A stretch of 64,000 bases of DNA from Oleiagrimonas sp963747595 (GTDB lineage Bacteria > Pseudomonadota > Gammaproteobacteria > Xanthomonadales > Rhodanobacteraceae). Location: assembly GCA_963747595.1 (NCBI GenBank), contig CAVVFO010000002.1, forward strand, positions 992,001-1,056,000, in the 5' to 3' direction. Below, piece by piece: positions 44,908-53,262 of the stretch (position 1 is its first letter; every line of letters starts with the position of its first letter). The notes beneath the pieces were generated by a model that saw nothing but the letters and a program-made list of their open reading frames with translations, made no database searches and had not been told where the DNA came from. Made by a program: the position numbers and the translations under genes.

Positions 44908-45684
44908 ATGCAAGCACCGTTCGAACTGCACCACGGCGAAGCGCTCGCCACCCTCCGCCAGCTGCCGACGCACAGCGTCGATGCCGTCATCACCGACCCG
45001 CCCTATTGCAGCGGTGGCACCCACATGACCGGGCGCACCCAGCAGACCACCCGCCAGAAATATCAGCAGACGCACTCACGGGTTGCGTACACGGACTTCG
45101 CCGGCGACAACCGCGACCAGCGCAGCTTTACCTTGTGGTGCACGCTGTGGCTGTCCGAGTGCCTGCGCATCGCCAAGCCCGGTGCGCCTGTAGTGCTGTT
45201 CACCGACTGGCGCCAGCTGCCGGCCACCACCGATTACCTGCAAGCCGCGGGCGCCACATGGCGCGGCGTCCTGCCATGGTGCAAACCATCCGGCCGCCCG
45301 GCGGGGCCGGGCCGCTTCCGCAACGGCGCCGAGTACATCGTATGGGGCAGCAACGGCCCCATGCCACCGCGCGAGGACATAGGCTATCTGCCCGGCTACT
45401 TCGAGACTTCCGTGCGCCGGGCAGACAAGCACCACGTCACCGGAAAACCCACCGACCTCATGCGCCAGATCGTGGGCATCTGCCCAGCGGGCGGCACCGT
45501 GCTGGACCCGTTCGCCGGATCCGGCACCACCGGTGTGGCCGCAATACTCGAAGGCCGCCGCTTCATCGGCATGGAAATGAGCGCCGGCAACATCGCCATC
45601 GCCACCGCCCGCCTGCTGTCCGCCGTCGACGGTCGCATCCTGCCCAGCACCATCCCCAGCCGCCCCAAGGCCGTCGCCGCATGA
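44908..45684 (+). CDS. prophage DNA (N4/N6) methyltransferase
   Basis: SAM-dependent DNA amino-methyltransferase, 258 residues. Motif IV DPPY is at 30-33, motif X KPTDLM near 180 and motif I DPFAGSGTTG at 200-209. Catalytic motif before SAM motif marks the beta class. No restriction gene is nearby, so it is an orphan enzyme. It sits between endolysin and tail gene R, overlapping R as ATGA; a role in shielding phage DNA from host restriction is inferred. Target sequence unknown. Confidence 0.9.
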   Translation: MQAPFELHHGEALATLRQLPTHSVDAVITDPPYCSGGTHMTGRTQQTTRQKYQQTHSRVAYTDFAGDNRDQRSFTLWCTLWLSECLRIAKPGAPVVLFTDWRQLPATTDYLQAAGATWRGVLPWCKPSGRPAGPGRFRNGAEYIVWGSNGPMPPREDIGYLPGYFETSVRRADKHHVTGKPTDLMRQIVGICPAGGTVLDPFAGSGTTGVAAILEGRRFIGMEMSAGNIAIATARLLSAVDGRILPSTIPSRPKAVAA

Positions 45685-46109
45685 ACAAGCTGGACAGCCT
45701 GCGCACCGCGCTCGCCACCGCCCTGCCCGAGCTGGCAGACAACCCGGATCGCCTGCTGGTGTTCGCAGACAAGGGGCAGCTGGCCGCCACCGCGGCCTCG
45801 GGCAGCAGCTGGGAATACCGCTACACCGCCAGCCTGGTGCTCACCGACTTCGCCGGCGACGTCGACCAGGTCATGCGCACCGCTCTCGTGTGGGTGGCCA
45901 CGCACCAGCCGGACCTGCTGGCCAACGCAGCCACCACAGGCAGCGTCGTGCGCTTCGAGGCGGAGATCCTGGACAACAGCCAGATCGATCTGTCGCTGGC
46001 GCTGGATCTGTCCGAGCCCGTCACGGCCAGTGCCGATGGATCCACCTTCACCCGTCCGCCCACCATCACCGGCGACCCGACCGCGGCCTGGCAATGGCCC
46101 ACGACCTGA
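45681..46109 (+). CDS. R: tail completion protein, P2 gpR family
   Basis: Caps the tail tube at the head-proximal end; 142 residues. MNKLDSLRTALATALPELAD and YRYTASLVLTDFAGDVD match gpR. It overlaps the methyltransferase stop and S by 16 bases. Confidence 0.92.
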   Translation: MNKLDSLRTALATALPELADNPDRLLVFADKGQLAATAASGSSWEYRYTASLVLTDFAGDVDQVMRTALVWVATHQPDLLANAATTGSVVRFEAEILDNSQIDLSLALDLSEPVTASADGSTFTRPPTITGDPTAAWQWPTT

Positions 46110-46561
46110 CCGCACTGGAGCGCGAGCTGGGCGCGCTCGCGGGCGCATTGTCCGCCGATGCGCGGCGCCGCATGCTGCGCGCCCTGGCCATGGATCTGCG
46201 CCGCAGCCAGCAACAGCGCATCGCCGCTCAGCGCAACCCGGATGGCACGCCATTCGCCGCACGCCGCCCCAAGGCGCGGGGCAAGTCTGGCCACATCCGC
46301 CGACGCAAGGCGCGCATGTTCGCCAAGCTGCGCCAGGCCCGCTACATGAAGGCAAGCGCAGATGCCGACACGGCCGCGGTGGGCTACTCCGGCCGCGCCG
46401 CCGCCATCGCCCGCGTGCACCAGGAGGGCCTGGTCGATCGCGTCAGCCGCCGCGGCCCGCGCGTGCGCTATGCCGCCCGCCGCCTTCTGGGCTTTACGCC
46501 CGAGGACCGCGAGCACGTGCGCGATGTGCTCATCCGTCATCTGGGGCTTGATCGATCCTAG
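46094..46561 (+). CDS. S: tail completion protein, P2 gpS family
   Basis: Tail completion/virion morphogenesis protein, 155 residues (P2 gpS 150). Very basic, with RRSQQQRIAAQRNPDGTPFA and ADTAAVGYSGRAAAIARVHQ as family features. A longer upstream frame is rejected because it would run through R. Confidence 0.92.
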   Translation: MAHDLTALERELGALAGALSADARRRMLRALAMDLRRSQQQRIAAQRNPDGTPFAARRPKARGKSGHIRRRKARMFAKLRQARYMKASADADTAAVGYSGRAAAIARVHQEGLVDRVSRRGPRVRYAARRLLGFTPEDREHVRDVLIRHLGLDRS

Positions 46562-46614
46562 CAACGCGCAATAGGGGCGCCACCGCGTGCACGGCACAGC
46601 AGGCGGCACTCACC

Positions 46615-46752
46615 ATGGCCGGAACCGCACTGACCGAGTCACTGCCCATGTTCTGGATCGCATTCGCCACCGGCGTGATTGTCGGCGTTGCCCTGGCCGC
46701 CGTCGCCGGCATCGTCTGGCTTGCGGCTGTGTTTGGCAACCCGTTCCTGTGA
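46615..46752 (+). CDS. single-span membrane microprotein
   Basis: A 45-residue product beginning MAGTALTESLPMFWIAFATG with one strongly hydrophobic helix (about 13-39). The codon pattern fits the neighbours, though the ribosome-binding site is weak. It lies between S and the spanin genes, where a pinholin-like or accessory lysis protein would fit. Confidence 0.5.
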   Translation: MAGTALTESLPMFWIAFATGVIVGVALAAVAGIVWLAAVFGNPFL

Positions 46753-46770
46753 CACACCCCGGAGAACGCC

Positions 46771-47034
46771 ATGGCAGGAATATTCGCTGCATTGGTGAAG
46801 CTGATCCTTGGGCTTCTCAAGCTGCGCCACCCACCCAAACCGGACCCGAACGCCAGCGCCCGCTACGCCGCCGGCATCGAGCGAACCACGCGCCAGCAAC
46901 TGGACCAGGAGCTCGCCCATGCGCATGACAAAGATCGCCGCACTGCTGCTTCTGTCCGTCGCGCTGACAGCGTGCAAGACCAATACAAAGCCGCTGCCGC
47001 CGCCGTCCGTCGCGCCGACAGTGATGTGCAGTGA
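46771..47034 (+). CDS. Rz-like inner-membrane spanin subunit
   Basis: An 87-residue protein with an N-terminal hydrophobic stretch (MAGIFAALVKLILGLLKL) and a charged helical remainder (ERTTRQQLDQELAHAHDKDR). GGAG precedes the ATG. It is shorter than usual for Rz, but the nested Rz1-type lipoprotein gene supports the call. Equivalent to P2 lysB. Confidence 0.6.
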   Translation: MAGIFAALVKLILGLLKLRHPPKPDPNASARYAAGIERTTRQQLDQELAHAHDKDRRTAASVRRADSVQDQYKAAAAAVRRADSDVQ

Positions 47035-47233
47035 ACACGCCCCGGACGAGCGCCTCCCGCCGCTGCCTGCAGCGCCTGCGGGCCGGCTACATCGCCCTGC
47101 GCTGGAGCACTTGGTTAAAGCGCTGTACGGCTGGTCCGCAACGGCCGCCGGCGTCGTGCACCGGCAACACATCAAGCGCCACACCACCGCCCGATGCCTC
47201 GACCGCCTGCGTGCGCGCGGCATCATCAACTGA
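46919..47233 (+). CDS. Rz1-like outer-membrane spanin lipoprotein
   Basis: A 104-residue lipoprotein starting MRMTKIAALLLLSVALTAC (lipobox LTAC, acylated C19), followed by a Pro-rich KPLPPPSVAP stretch typical of Rz1. The C-terminal part (LVKALYGWSATAAGVVHRQH) resembles longer phage Rz1 proteins. It begins inside the Rz-like frame, the classic nested spanin arrangement; equivalent to P2 lysC. Confidence 0.75.
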   Translation: MRMTKIAALLLLSVALTACKTNTKPLPPPSVAPTVMCSEHAPDERLPPLPAAPAGRLHRPALEHLVKALYGWSATAAGVVHRQHIKRHTTARCLDRLRARGIIN

Positions 47234-47243
47234 GGACCCACGC

Positions 47244-47537
47244 ATGAACCTGAAAACACTCGCCACCACCGCCACCGCGGCCGTGTCCCTCATCAGCTCC
47301 GCCGGCGACCTGTACGGCTTCGTGCACACCATGGTCGATGACGTCGAATCCAACGCCAAAGGCACCAGCGGCGCCGACAAACTGGCCGCCGTGCTGGAAG
47401 GCGCACGCCAGTACCTGATCGCCCACGGCAAAGACATCGAGTCCAGCTGGGACAGCATAAAAACCGAGCTGACAGCGTTCGTGAACGGCGTTGTGGCCAC
47501 TTACAACATGCTCGGCATCTTCAACAAGGCCAGCTGA
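47244..47537 (+). CDS. hypothetical phage protein
   Basis: A 97-residue protein starting MNLKTLATTATAAVSLISSA, with a helical, mildly amphipathic remainder (LAAVLEGARQYLIAHGKDIE). GAGG precedes the ATG. Last gene of the lysis block, ending just before a terminator. Function unknown. Confidence 0.65.
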   Translation: MNLKTLATTATAAVSLISSAGDLYGFVHTMVDDVESNAKGTSGADKLAAVLEGARQYLIAHGKDIESSWDSIKTELTAFVNGVVATYNMLGIFNKAS

Positions 47538-47559
47538 CTACAGCACCGCAACGCCTGAA

Positions 47560-47588
47560 AAAAGGCCGTCCTCCGGGGCGGCCTTTTC
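47560..47588 (+). terminator. rho-independent terminator of the lysis block
   Basis: A stem AAAAGGCCG/CGGCCTTTT with a ten-base loop ends in a T run, separating the lysis and R-S genes from the baseplate genes. Confidence 0.8.
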
Positions 47589-47663
47589 CGGCCTGATCCT
47601 GCCGCGTCGCCATAGGAGCACCCAAGGGTGCGCACCCGCCACCCAGCACGGACCATCAACGCC

Positions 47664-48215
47664 ATGCACGCCACCGATACAGCCCGCCGCCTGGAAAACC
47701 TGCTGCGCTACGGCACCGTCGAAGCCCTGGACTGTGCCAAGGCGCGCCTGCGCGTGCGTTCCGGTGGTTTGCTCACCGCATGGCTGCCATGGCTTGCGCC
47801 GCGGGCCGGCACCACCAGCGTCTGGAGCGCGCCCAGTGTCGGCGAGCAGGTGCTGGTGCTCTCACCCGGCGGGGATCCTGCCTGCGGCGTCGTGCTGCCG
47901 GCCATCTACAGCACCGCCAACCCGCCGCCGTCCGACAAGCCGCAAACCGTTCTGGTCACCATGCCGGACGGGGCCGTCATCGCCTACGATGGCGACCAGC
48001 ACCAGTTGCTGGCCACCCTGCCGTCCGGTGGCAGCGCGTCCATCACCGCCCCCGGCGGCGTCAGCATCACCGGCGACGTCACCATCAAGGGCGATGTATC
48101 TGTCGACGGCAAGGTCGATGCCACCGGCGACGTCAAGGCCGGCGATATCAGCCTGCAGAACCACAAGCACAGCGGCGTGCAGTCCGGCAGCGCGATTACA
48201 GGTGCGCCGCAATGA
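47664..48215 (+). CDS. V: baseplate spike/assembly protein, P2 gpV family
   Basis: Membrane-piercing spike of the baseplate, 183 residues from this ATG. LENLLRYGTVEALDCAKARL begins the OB fold; the C-terminal part holds the repetitive beta-helix (VTIKGDVSVDGKVDATGDV) and ends with the NHKHSG motif, whose histidines bind the tip iron in homologues. A GTG at 47628 with AGGAG nine bases upstream would add 12 residues and is possible. It overlaps W as ATGA. Confidence 0.93.
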   Translation: MHATDTARRLENLLRYGTVEALDCAKARLRVRSGGLLTAWLPWLAPRAGTTSVWSAPSVGEQVLVLSPGGDPACGVVLPAIYSTANPPPSDKPQTVLVTMPDGAVIAYDGDQHQLLATLPSGGSASITAPGGVSITGDVTIKGDVSVDGKVDATGDVKAGDISLQNHKHSGVQSGSAITGAPQ

Positions 48216-48565
48216 TCGGCATGAACGCCCACACCGGCAAGGCGCTCGCGGGCAACGCCCACCTTGCGCAGTCCATCGCCGACATTCTCACCACGCCGGT
48301 GGGATCGCGCGTGATGCGACGCGACTATGGCAGCAACCTGCCCGCACTGATCGACGCCCCCGCCAACCCGGCCACTCGAGCCCTGCTGTACGCCGCCACG
48401 GCCACGGCACTGGCGCGCTGGGAGCCGCGCATCGTCGTGCAGCGTATCCAGCTTGATGCCAGCCAGGCGCAGCAGGCGCGCTTCACTCTCACCATCACCG
48501 GCCAGGTGGCTAACAGCACCCAGACCCTGCGCGTGCCCCTGGCCGCGGGAGCACTGAGCGCATGA
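48212..48565 (+). CDS. W: baseplate wedge protein, P2 gpW family (gp25-like)
   Basis: A gp25-type baseplate wedge protein, 117 residues (P2 gpW 115). ILTTPVGSRVMRRDYGSNLP is the family hallmark. Couples V to J through overlaps on both sides. Confidence 0.95.
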   Translation: MIGMNAHTGKALAGNAHLAQSIADILTTPVGSRVMRRDYGSNLPALIDAPANPATRALLYAATATALARWEPRIVVQRIQLDASQAQQARFTLTITGQVANSTQTLRVPLAAGALSA

Positions 48566-49446
48566 GCGGCAACGTCGACCTGTCTACCGTGCCAGCGCCG
48601 GCCGTCGTCGAGCCGCTCGATTATGGAACCATCCTGTCGGACCTGCTGGCGGACCTGGTGGCGCGCTATCCGACCTATTCCGCCCTCGTCGAGTCCGACC
48701 CCGCCTACAAGGTGCTGGAAACCGCAGCGTACCGCGAGTTGCAGCTGCGCCAACGCGTCAACGATGGCGCCAAGGCGTGCATGCTCGCCTACTCCACCGG
48801 CACCGATCTGGACCAGCTGGCCGCCTATTTCGGCGTCACCCGCCTGACCATCACTCCAGCGGATCCCGCCCACGGCATCGCCGCCGTCATGGAAGCCGAC
48901 GCCGATCTGCGCCGCCGCGTGCTGCTGGCGCCGGACAGCTTCAGTACCGCCGGCCCCACCGGCGCCTACGTATTCCACGCCCGCTCGGCCGCAGGCGCCG
49001 TCATCGATGCCAGCGCCACATCACCCGATGCCGGTAAGGTGCTGGTCAGCGTGCTGGCCGATACCGACGACGGCACCCCGGATGCGGCCACGCTGGATGC
49101 CGTGCGTAATGTGCTCAACAGCGCGGACGTGCGCCCGCTGACCGACCAAGTCACCGTGCAGGCGGCCACCATCGTTGCGTTCACTGTCGCGGCAACCATC
49201 CGCGTGTACGCCGGCCCGGATCCCGACGTGGTGCTGAGCAATGCCCGCACTCGCCTTGATGCCTACCTGGCGGATTCGCGCAAGCTGGGCCGCGATGTCA
49301 CCACCTCCGGCCTGATCGCCGCACTCATGGCACCGGGCGTGCAGGGCGTCACCCTGAGCGCGCCGGCCGCCGATGTCGTGGTGGATGACACGCAGGCTGC
49401 CCACTGCACCGGCATCAACCTCACCAATGGTGGCATCGATGACTGA
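48562..49446 (+). CDS. J: baseplate protein, P2 gpJ family
   Basis: Baseplate wedge protein of 294 residues (P2 gpJ 302). The N-terminal VVEPLDYGTILSDLLADLV and LAYSTGTDLDQLAAYFGVTR are gpJ features. It overlaps W by four bases and I by eight. Confidence 0.95.
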   Translation: MSGNVDLSTVPAPAVVEPLDYGTILSDLLADLVARYPTYSALVESDPAYKVLETAAYRELQLRQRVNDGAKACMLAYSTGTDLDQLAAYFGVTRLTITPADPAHGIAAVMEADADLRRRVLLAPDSFSTAGPTGAYVFHARSAAGAVIDASATSPDAGKVLVSVLADTDDGTPDAATLDAVRNVLNSADVRPLTDQVTVQAATIVAFTVAATIRVYAGPDPDVVLSNARTRLDAYLADSRKLGRDVTTSGLIAALMAPGVQGVTLSAPAADVVVDDTQAAHCTGINLTNGGIDD

Positions 49447-50065
49447 CGCCGCCACCCTTCTGCCGCCCAATGCCGCCGCGGCCGAGCGCGCCCTGTCGCA
49501 AGCCACGGCGCGCATCGGCGATGTCGCGGTGCCCCTGCGCACGCTGTGGCACCCGCAGACCTGCCCGGTTGCGCTGCTGCCGTGGCTGGCGTGGGCGGTC
49601 GGTGTGGATGGCTGGTCATCGTCATGGGACGAGCCCACCAAGCGCGCCGCCATTGCCGCGGCCATCGACGTGCGCCGCCACAAAGGCACGCTCGGCGCCA
49701 TGCAGCGCGCCCTGGGCGCCGTGGGCTACAGCATCGCCGTGCGCGAGTGGTTCCAGGACGAACCACCAGCGGCCCCCTACACATTCGCGCTCGATGTCCA
49801 GGTCACCGGCAAGGGCATCACGGCCGAGGTGGCCAACAACATCACGGCCATCGCCCATGCCACAAAGAACCTGCGCAGCCGCCTGTCCGGCCTGCGCCTC
49901 ATCGGCGCCACCTCCGGCCAGTTCACCGCAGCGGCGCACACCTACGCCGGAGCCACGCACACCGTGCGCCCGTTCCAGGTGGCCGAGCTGAGCACCACCG
50001 CCACTCCGCACGCCGGCGCCACCACGCAGGCCAGCGCCATCATTTCCGTTCACCCCGCAGGCTGA
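49439..50065 (+). CDS. I: tail protein I, P2 gpI family
   Basis: Baseplate/tail formation protein, 208 residues. PVALLPWLAWAVGVDGWSS and RRHKGTLGAMQRALGAVGY are gpI hallmarks. The start inside J follows P2 practice; a longer upstream frame is a shadow of J. Confidence 0.94.
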   Translation: MTDAATLLPPNAAAAERALSQATARIGDVAVPLRTLWHPQTCPVALLPWLAWAVGVDGWSSSWDEPTKRAAIAAAIDVRRHKGTLGAMQRALGAVGYSIAVREWFQDEPPAAPYTFALDVQVTGKGITAEVANNITAIAHATKNLRSRLSGLRLIGATSGQFTAAAHTYAGATHTVRPFQVAELSTTATPHAGATTQASAIISVHPAG

Positions 50066-50068
50066 CCC

Positions 50069-52039
50069 ATGCCCCAGACTTATTTCACGCTGCTGACCAA
50101 ACAGGGCTTTGCGGCCATCACCAACGCCGCCGCGCTCAAGCAACAGATCACCATCAGCCAGATGGCCGTCGGCGATGGCGCCGGCAACGCCACGACGCCG
50201 GACGAAAGCCAAACGGCCCTGGTCCACGAAACCTACCGCGGAGCGCTCAACCTGCTGACCGCGCCCAATGATTCGCAGATCCTCGCCGAGCTGGTCATCC
50301 CGGCCGGTACCGGTGGTTTCACTATCCGCGAGCTGGGCCTGTACGACGACGCCGGCCACCTGCTGGCCGTGGCCAACTTCCCGGCCACCTACAAGCCGTC
50401 CACCGATGAGGGCACCACCTCCGACCTCGTGCTGCGCATGCTGGTGCAGGTGGGCAACGCGTCGGCCGTGGCCATCACCTTGGACCCCTCCGCCGTGCTG
50501 GCCACGCGCGATTGGGTGCTGCAGAACATCGGCGCGGCCACCGTGCTGCCAGGCGGCGATCCGGGCATGGTGCTCACCAAGCTGTACAAGGCCGACGGCA
50601 GTTACCGCTGGCGCCGCCTTACCACCGCCGATATCGACGGCCTGGAGGTAGCCCTCGAAAGCAACAAGCCCGCCGTCACCCACGATGCCACGTGTGTCTC
50701 GCCCGCCGATGGTGTCAGCGCAGTGGTACCCACACCCACCCTTGTTGGCTCGGCCTATTACCCGCTTTACGGCGTGCCCCAGCAGTGTCGGCACTTCCGT
50801 GTCATCAAACAGGGCGGCGACTGGAACGCACCGGACTACACCGGCACCGAGAACGCGCAAAGCGGCACACCGGCCACGTCGCACGCGGTCGGCAGACAGC
50901 TTGACAATACGCAGGGCTATCTGTGGCAGTACCAGGACGAAAACACGTTCGGCGAGCTGGGCGCGTGGTCCGATGCGTTTACCTTCTCGACCGGGTCGAT
51001 TTTTATCGAAGCGCCGACTATCACGAACCCAGCCGACAGCGCTGTTGATGTCGGCGCGCGGCCCGTGATCCAGCTAAGCGACTTTGTCGTTGGTGGCGGC
51101 GGCGCAGACACCTTGCGCGCCACGTCCGTGCGCATCCGCAATGCGCAGGGCGTCGTGGTGTGGCAGGTGGACGAAAGCACCGATCGACTGAATAACTTTA
51201 CCGTTCCAGACGGCGTGATGCAGGATGGGCAAGCGGTTTACACCATCGACGCGAAATACTATGGCGCAACCTATGGCGCATCCGCATGGTCTGCTGTGTC
51301 CACCATCACCACCGCGGCATCTTTCCTGCCTGATTTCGTGGCGGATATTGGCAAACCTTTTGGCGGCGGCTACGTCGCCGGAAAGATCGTCTCTGATTAT
51401 GACGGCAACACTTACGGCTTGATCGTATCCAGCGGCAGCGGCGATAGCGTCAAAGCGGGCGCACAGGATATGACATGGAGCACGAGGAACGGCTTATTGA
51501 ACCCGAGTCCCGGCGTGCCGCCGATGACCCTAGCTGACGGCAAGGAAAACTACGACGCGCTCAAGAGCTCCTATTATTTCAGCGATTGCACTGCTGCGCA
51601 GTGGGTCGAGAATGAATGCAACTCTGGACAGGGGCTTAACGGCTATACCGATTGGTACCTACCAAGTCGAGATGAACTTGAGCTTCTCTATCGCCAATTC
51701 ACGCCGACCACATATCAAGCGGCTGCCGGCTCGCGCCCTAACTCGACAACTTATTACGGCGCCGACGGCGCGGGGTTCGGCACCAATGCCAATTCGCTGC
51801 CGAAAGGCCATCCCTACAGCGAAGCCCCCGTCGATCAGGCGGCAGACGATAACTTCAAGGAAGGCGGGGCCGATGCATTTTCGGCAGACCACTACTGGTC
51901 ATCTACGTCTGCCGATGGAAGCGATGCGTGGGGTCAAGAGTTTGAATTCGGACATCAGATGGTCGCCGGAGAGTACAACGACGGTTCAAATAAATCGAAT
52001 TTTATGGCCGTGCGTGCTGTTCGGCGGGTAAAACTCTAA
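50069..52039 (+). CDS. H: tail fibre protein with C-terminal DUF1566 lectin-like domain
   Basis: Host-binding tail fibre, 656 residues. The N-terminus (MPQTYFTLLTKQGFAAITNA) and GGFTIRELGLYDDAGHLLAV form the P2 gpH/DUF3751 attachment part. A beta-rich middle (about 200-420) with a fibronectin-like repeat follows. The last 200 residues carry GLNGYTDWYLPSRDELELLY, HYWSSTSA and AVRAVRRVKL, the DUF1566 C-type-lectin fold. Base composition drops in the C-terminal third, which suggests a swapped receptor domain. No diversity-generating retroelement genes are in view. Confidence 0.9.
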   Translation: MPQTYFTLLTKQGFAAITNAAALKQQITISQMAVGDGAGNATTPDESQTALVHETYRGALNLLTAPNDSQILAELVIPAGTGGFTIRELGLYDDAGHLLAVANFPATYKPSTDEGTTSDLVLRMLVQVGNASAVAITLDPSAVLATRDWVLQNIGAATVLPGGDPGMVLTKLYKADGSYRWRRLTTADIDGLEVALESNKPAVTHDATCVSPADGVSAVVPTPTLVGSAYYPLYGVPQQCRHFRVIKQGGDWNAPDYTGTENAQSGTPATSHAVGRQLDNTQGYLWQYQDENTFGELGAWSDAFTFSTGSIFIEAPTITNPADSAVDVGARPVIQLSDFVVGGGGADTLRATSVRIRNAQGVVVWQVDESTDRLNNFTVPDGVMQDGQAVYTIDAKYYGATYGASAWSAVSTITTAASFLPDFVADIGKPFGGGYVAGKIVSDYDGNTYGLIVSSGSGDSVKAGAQDMTWSTRNGLLNPSPGVPPMTLADGKENYDALKSSYYFSDCTAAQWVENECNSGQGLNGYTDWYLPSRDELELLYRQFTPTTYQAAAGSRPNSTTYYGADGAGFGTNANSLPKGHPYSEAPVDQAADDNFKEGGADAFSADHYWSSTSADGSDAWGQEFEFGHQMVAGEYNDGSNKSNFMAVRAVRRVKL

Positions 52040-52131
52040 ACTTTTTATTTCTATCCATTCCGTCTGCGAATGACTTCAGGCGCGCCGTTGCGCCGGCGTG
52101 ACGAAAGTCATTCAAAAAAAGAGAAAATCGC

Positions 52132-52716
52132 ATGAAATACGTGACTGCCCATTATATCGACGCCCGCGATGACATCCCTGAAACCGTGGCACCACTGCGC
52201 AATGGCCCCAAGCTGCCAAGCGATAAACTCACGGTCACCATTGTCGATTATCGCCAGCGCCCATCGCTCATTATCGGCACGCTGACGGACAGCACGCCTG
52301 TTCCGCCTGCGTGCTCCATGATCGACCAAGCCGACTATGCAGCAAAGTTGGCAGACTGGACGCAATGGCGCCTCACCACCACCGCCGCGCAAGCCAAGGC
52401 GGCCATCCAGCAGTGGTTGGACCAAACTGCGCAGGCCAATGGCTACGACGACATGAATTCGTGTGTCAGCTACGCCGGATCCAGCGTGAAACAGTGGTCC
52501 GACGACGCCGCCGCCGGCAGTGCGTGGCGCGATGCCGTATGGCAGGCCGCATATCAGTGGCAGTCCGACGCCAGCGCACAGCCGCCCGACCCCATCCCGA
52601 GCGTATGCGAGGTGGTGGCAAAAATGCCGCAGCCGGATGCATACGGATGGACCCAGCATGCTGCTGGTGCCAACCCGTCCGGCGGAGTCACTACCGGCAG
52701 CACGTCGAGCAGCTAA
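52132..52716 (+). CDS. putative tail fibre assembly or accessory protein
   Basis: A 194-residue protein in the slot of P2 gene G, directly after H. It starts MKYVTAHYIDARDDIPETVA and has a helical middle (QADYAAKLADWTQWRLTTTA) resembling tail-fibre assembly chaperones, with a Gly/Ser/Thr-rich end. The function is inferred mainly from position. It overlaps the next gene as TAATG. Confidence 0.6.
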   Translation: MKYVTAHYIDARDDIPETVAPLRNGPKLPSDKLTVTIVDYRQRPSLIIGTLTDSTPVPPACSMIDQADYAAKLADWTQWRLTTTAAQAKAAIQQWLDQTAQANGYDDMNSCVSYAGSSVKQWSDDAAAGSAWRDAVWQAAYQWQSDASAQPPDPIPSVCEVVAKMPQPDAYGWTQHAAGANPSGGVTTGSTSSS

Positions 52717-53225
52717 TGCCTCTCGATCGTCCCGCCGTCACGCTGCTATTTGCCCGCTCACGCTCGCCGGTAAGCCTGGCCATCCGTCTGTTCACATGGT
52801 CGCGCTGGTCGCACGTGGCCGTGCTGCACAACGGCCACGTCTACGAAAGCCAGGCACCGGGCGGCGTCGCCGTCACGCCGGCGCACCGTTGGCAGCGCTG
52901 TTACACCAGCGTGCAACACGTACGCCTCGCGCATCCCCACCCCGCCGACGTATCCGCATTCATGGCCAGCCAACGCGGCAAGCCCTACGACTACGGCGCC
53001 ATCGCCGGCCTGGTCTTCCGCCGCCGTGCCTGGGCGGACCGTCGCCGCTGGTTCTGCAGCGAGCTGGTGGCCTGGGCCTTCGCGCAGGCCGGCCGGCCCC
53101 TGTTTCGCCGCACAGCACTGTCGCGTATCACGCCGCAACACCTGTGGATGCTGGCGCCCGTTGTCGCAAGTCGAAACAGGAGCAGCACCACGTGCGCTGC
53201 GCGTGCCGACACGCCAGCATCCTGA
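52716..53225 (+). CDS. permuted papain-like (NlpC/P60-type, YiiX-like) hydrolase
   Basis: A 169-residue predicted cysteine hydrolase in which the histidine precedes the cysteine: H33 in WSRWSHVAVL and C114 in RRWFCSELVAWAF, the circularly permuted NlpC/P60 arrangement (YiiX/YaeF type). Such enzymes cut peptide or acyl bonds in cell envelopes. It lies between the fibre accessory gene and the sheath gene, a non-P2 insertion. A role in penetrating the cell wall is possible but unproven. Confidence 0.75.
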   Translation: MPLDRPAVTLLFARSRSPVSLAIRLFTWSRWSHVAVLHNGHVYESQAPGGVAVTPAHRWQRCYTSVQHVRLAHPHPADVSAFMASQRGKPYDYGAIAGLVFRRRAWADRRRWFCSELVAWAFAQAGRPLFRRTALSRITPQHLWMLAPVVASRNRSSTTCAARADTPAS

Positions 53226-53262
53226 CCATCCCGGTACCCACCCGCCCCGAGGAACAGCTCTC

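Noticed and set aside
50069..52131. A full diversity-generating retroelement
   Set aside because: No reverse transcriptase, accessory gene or template repeat is visible in the window.
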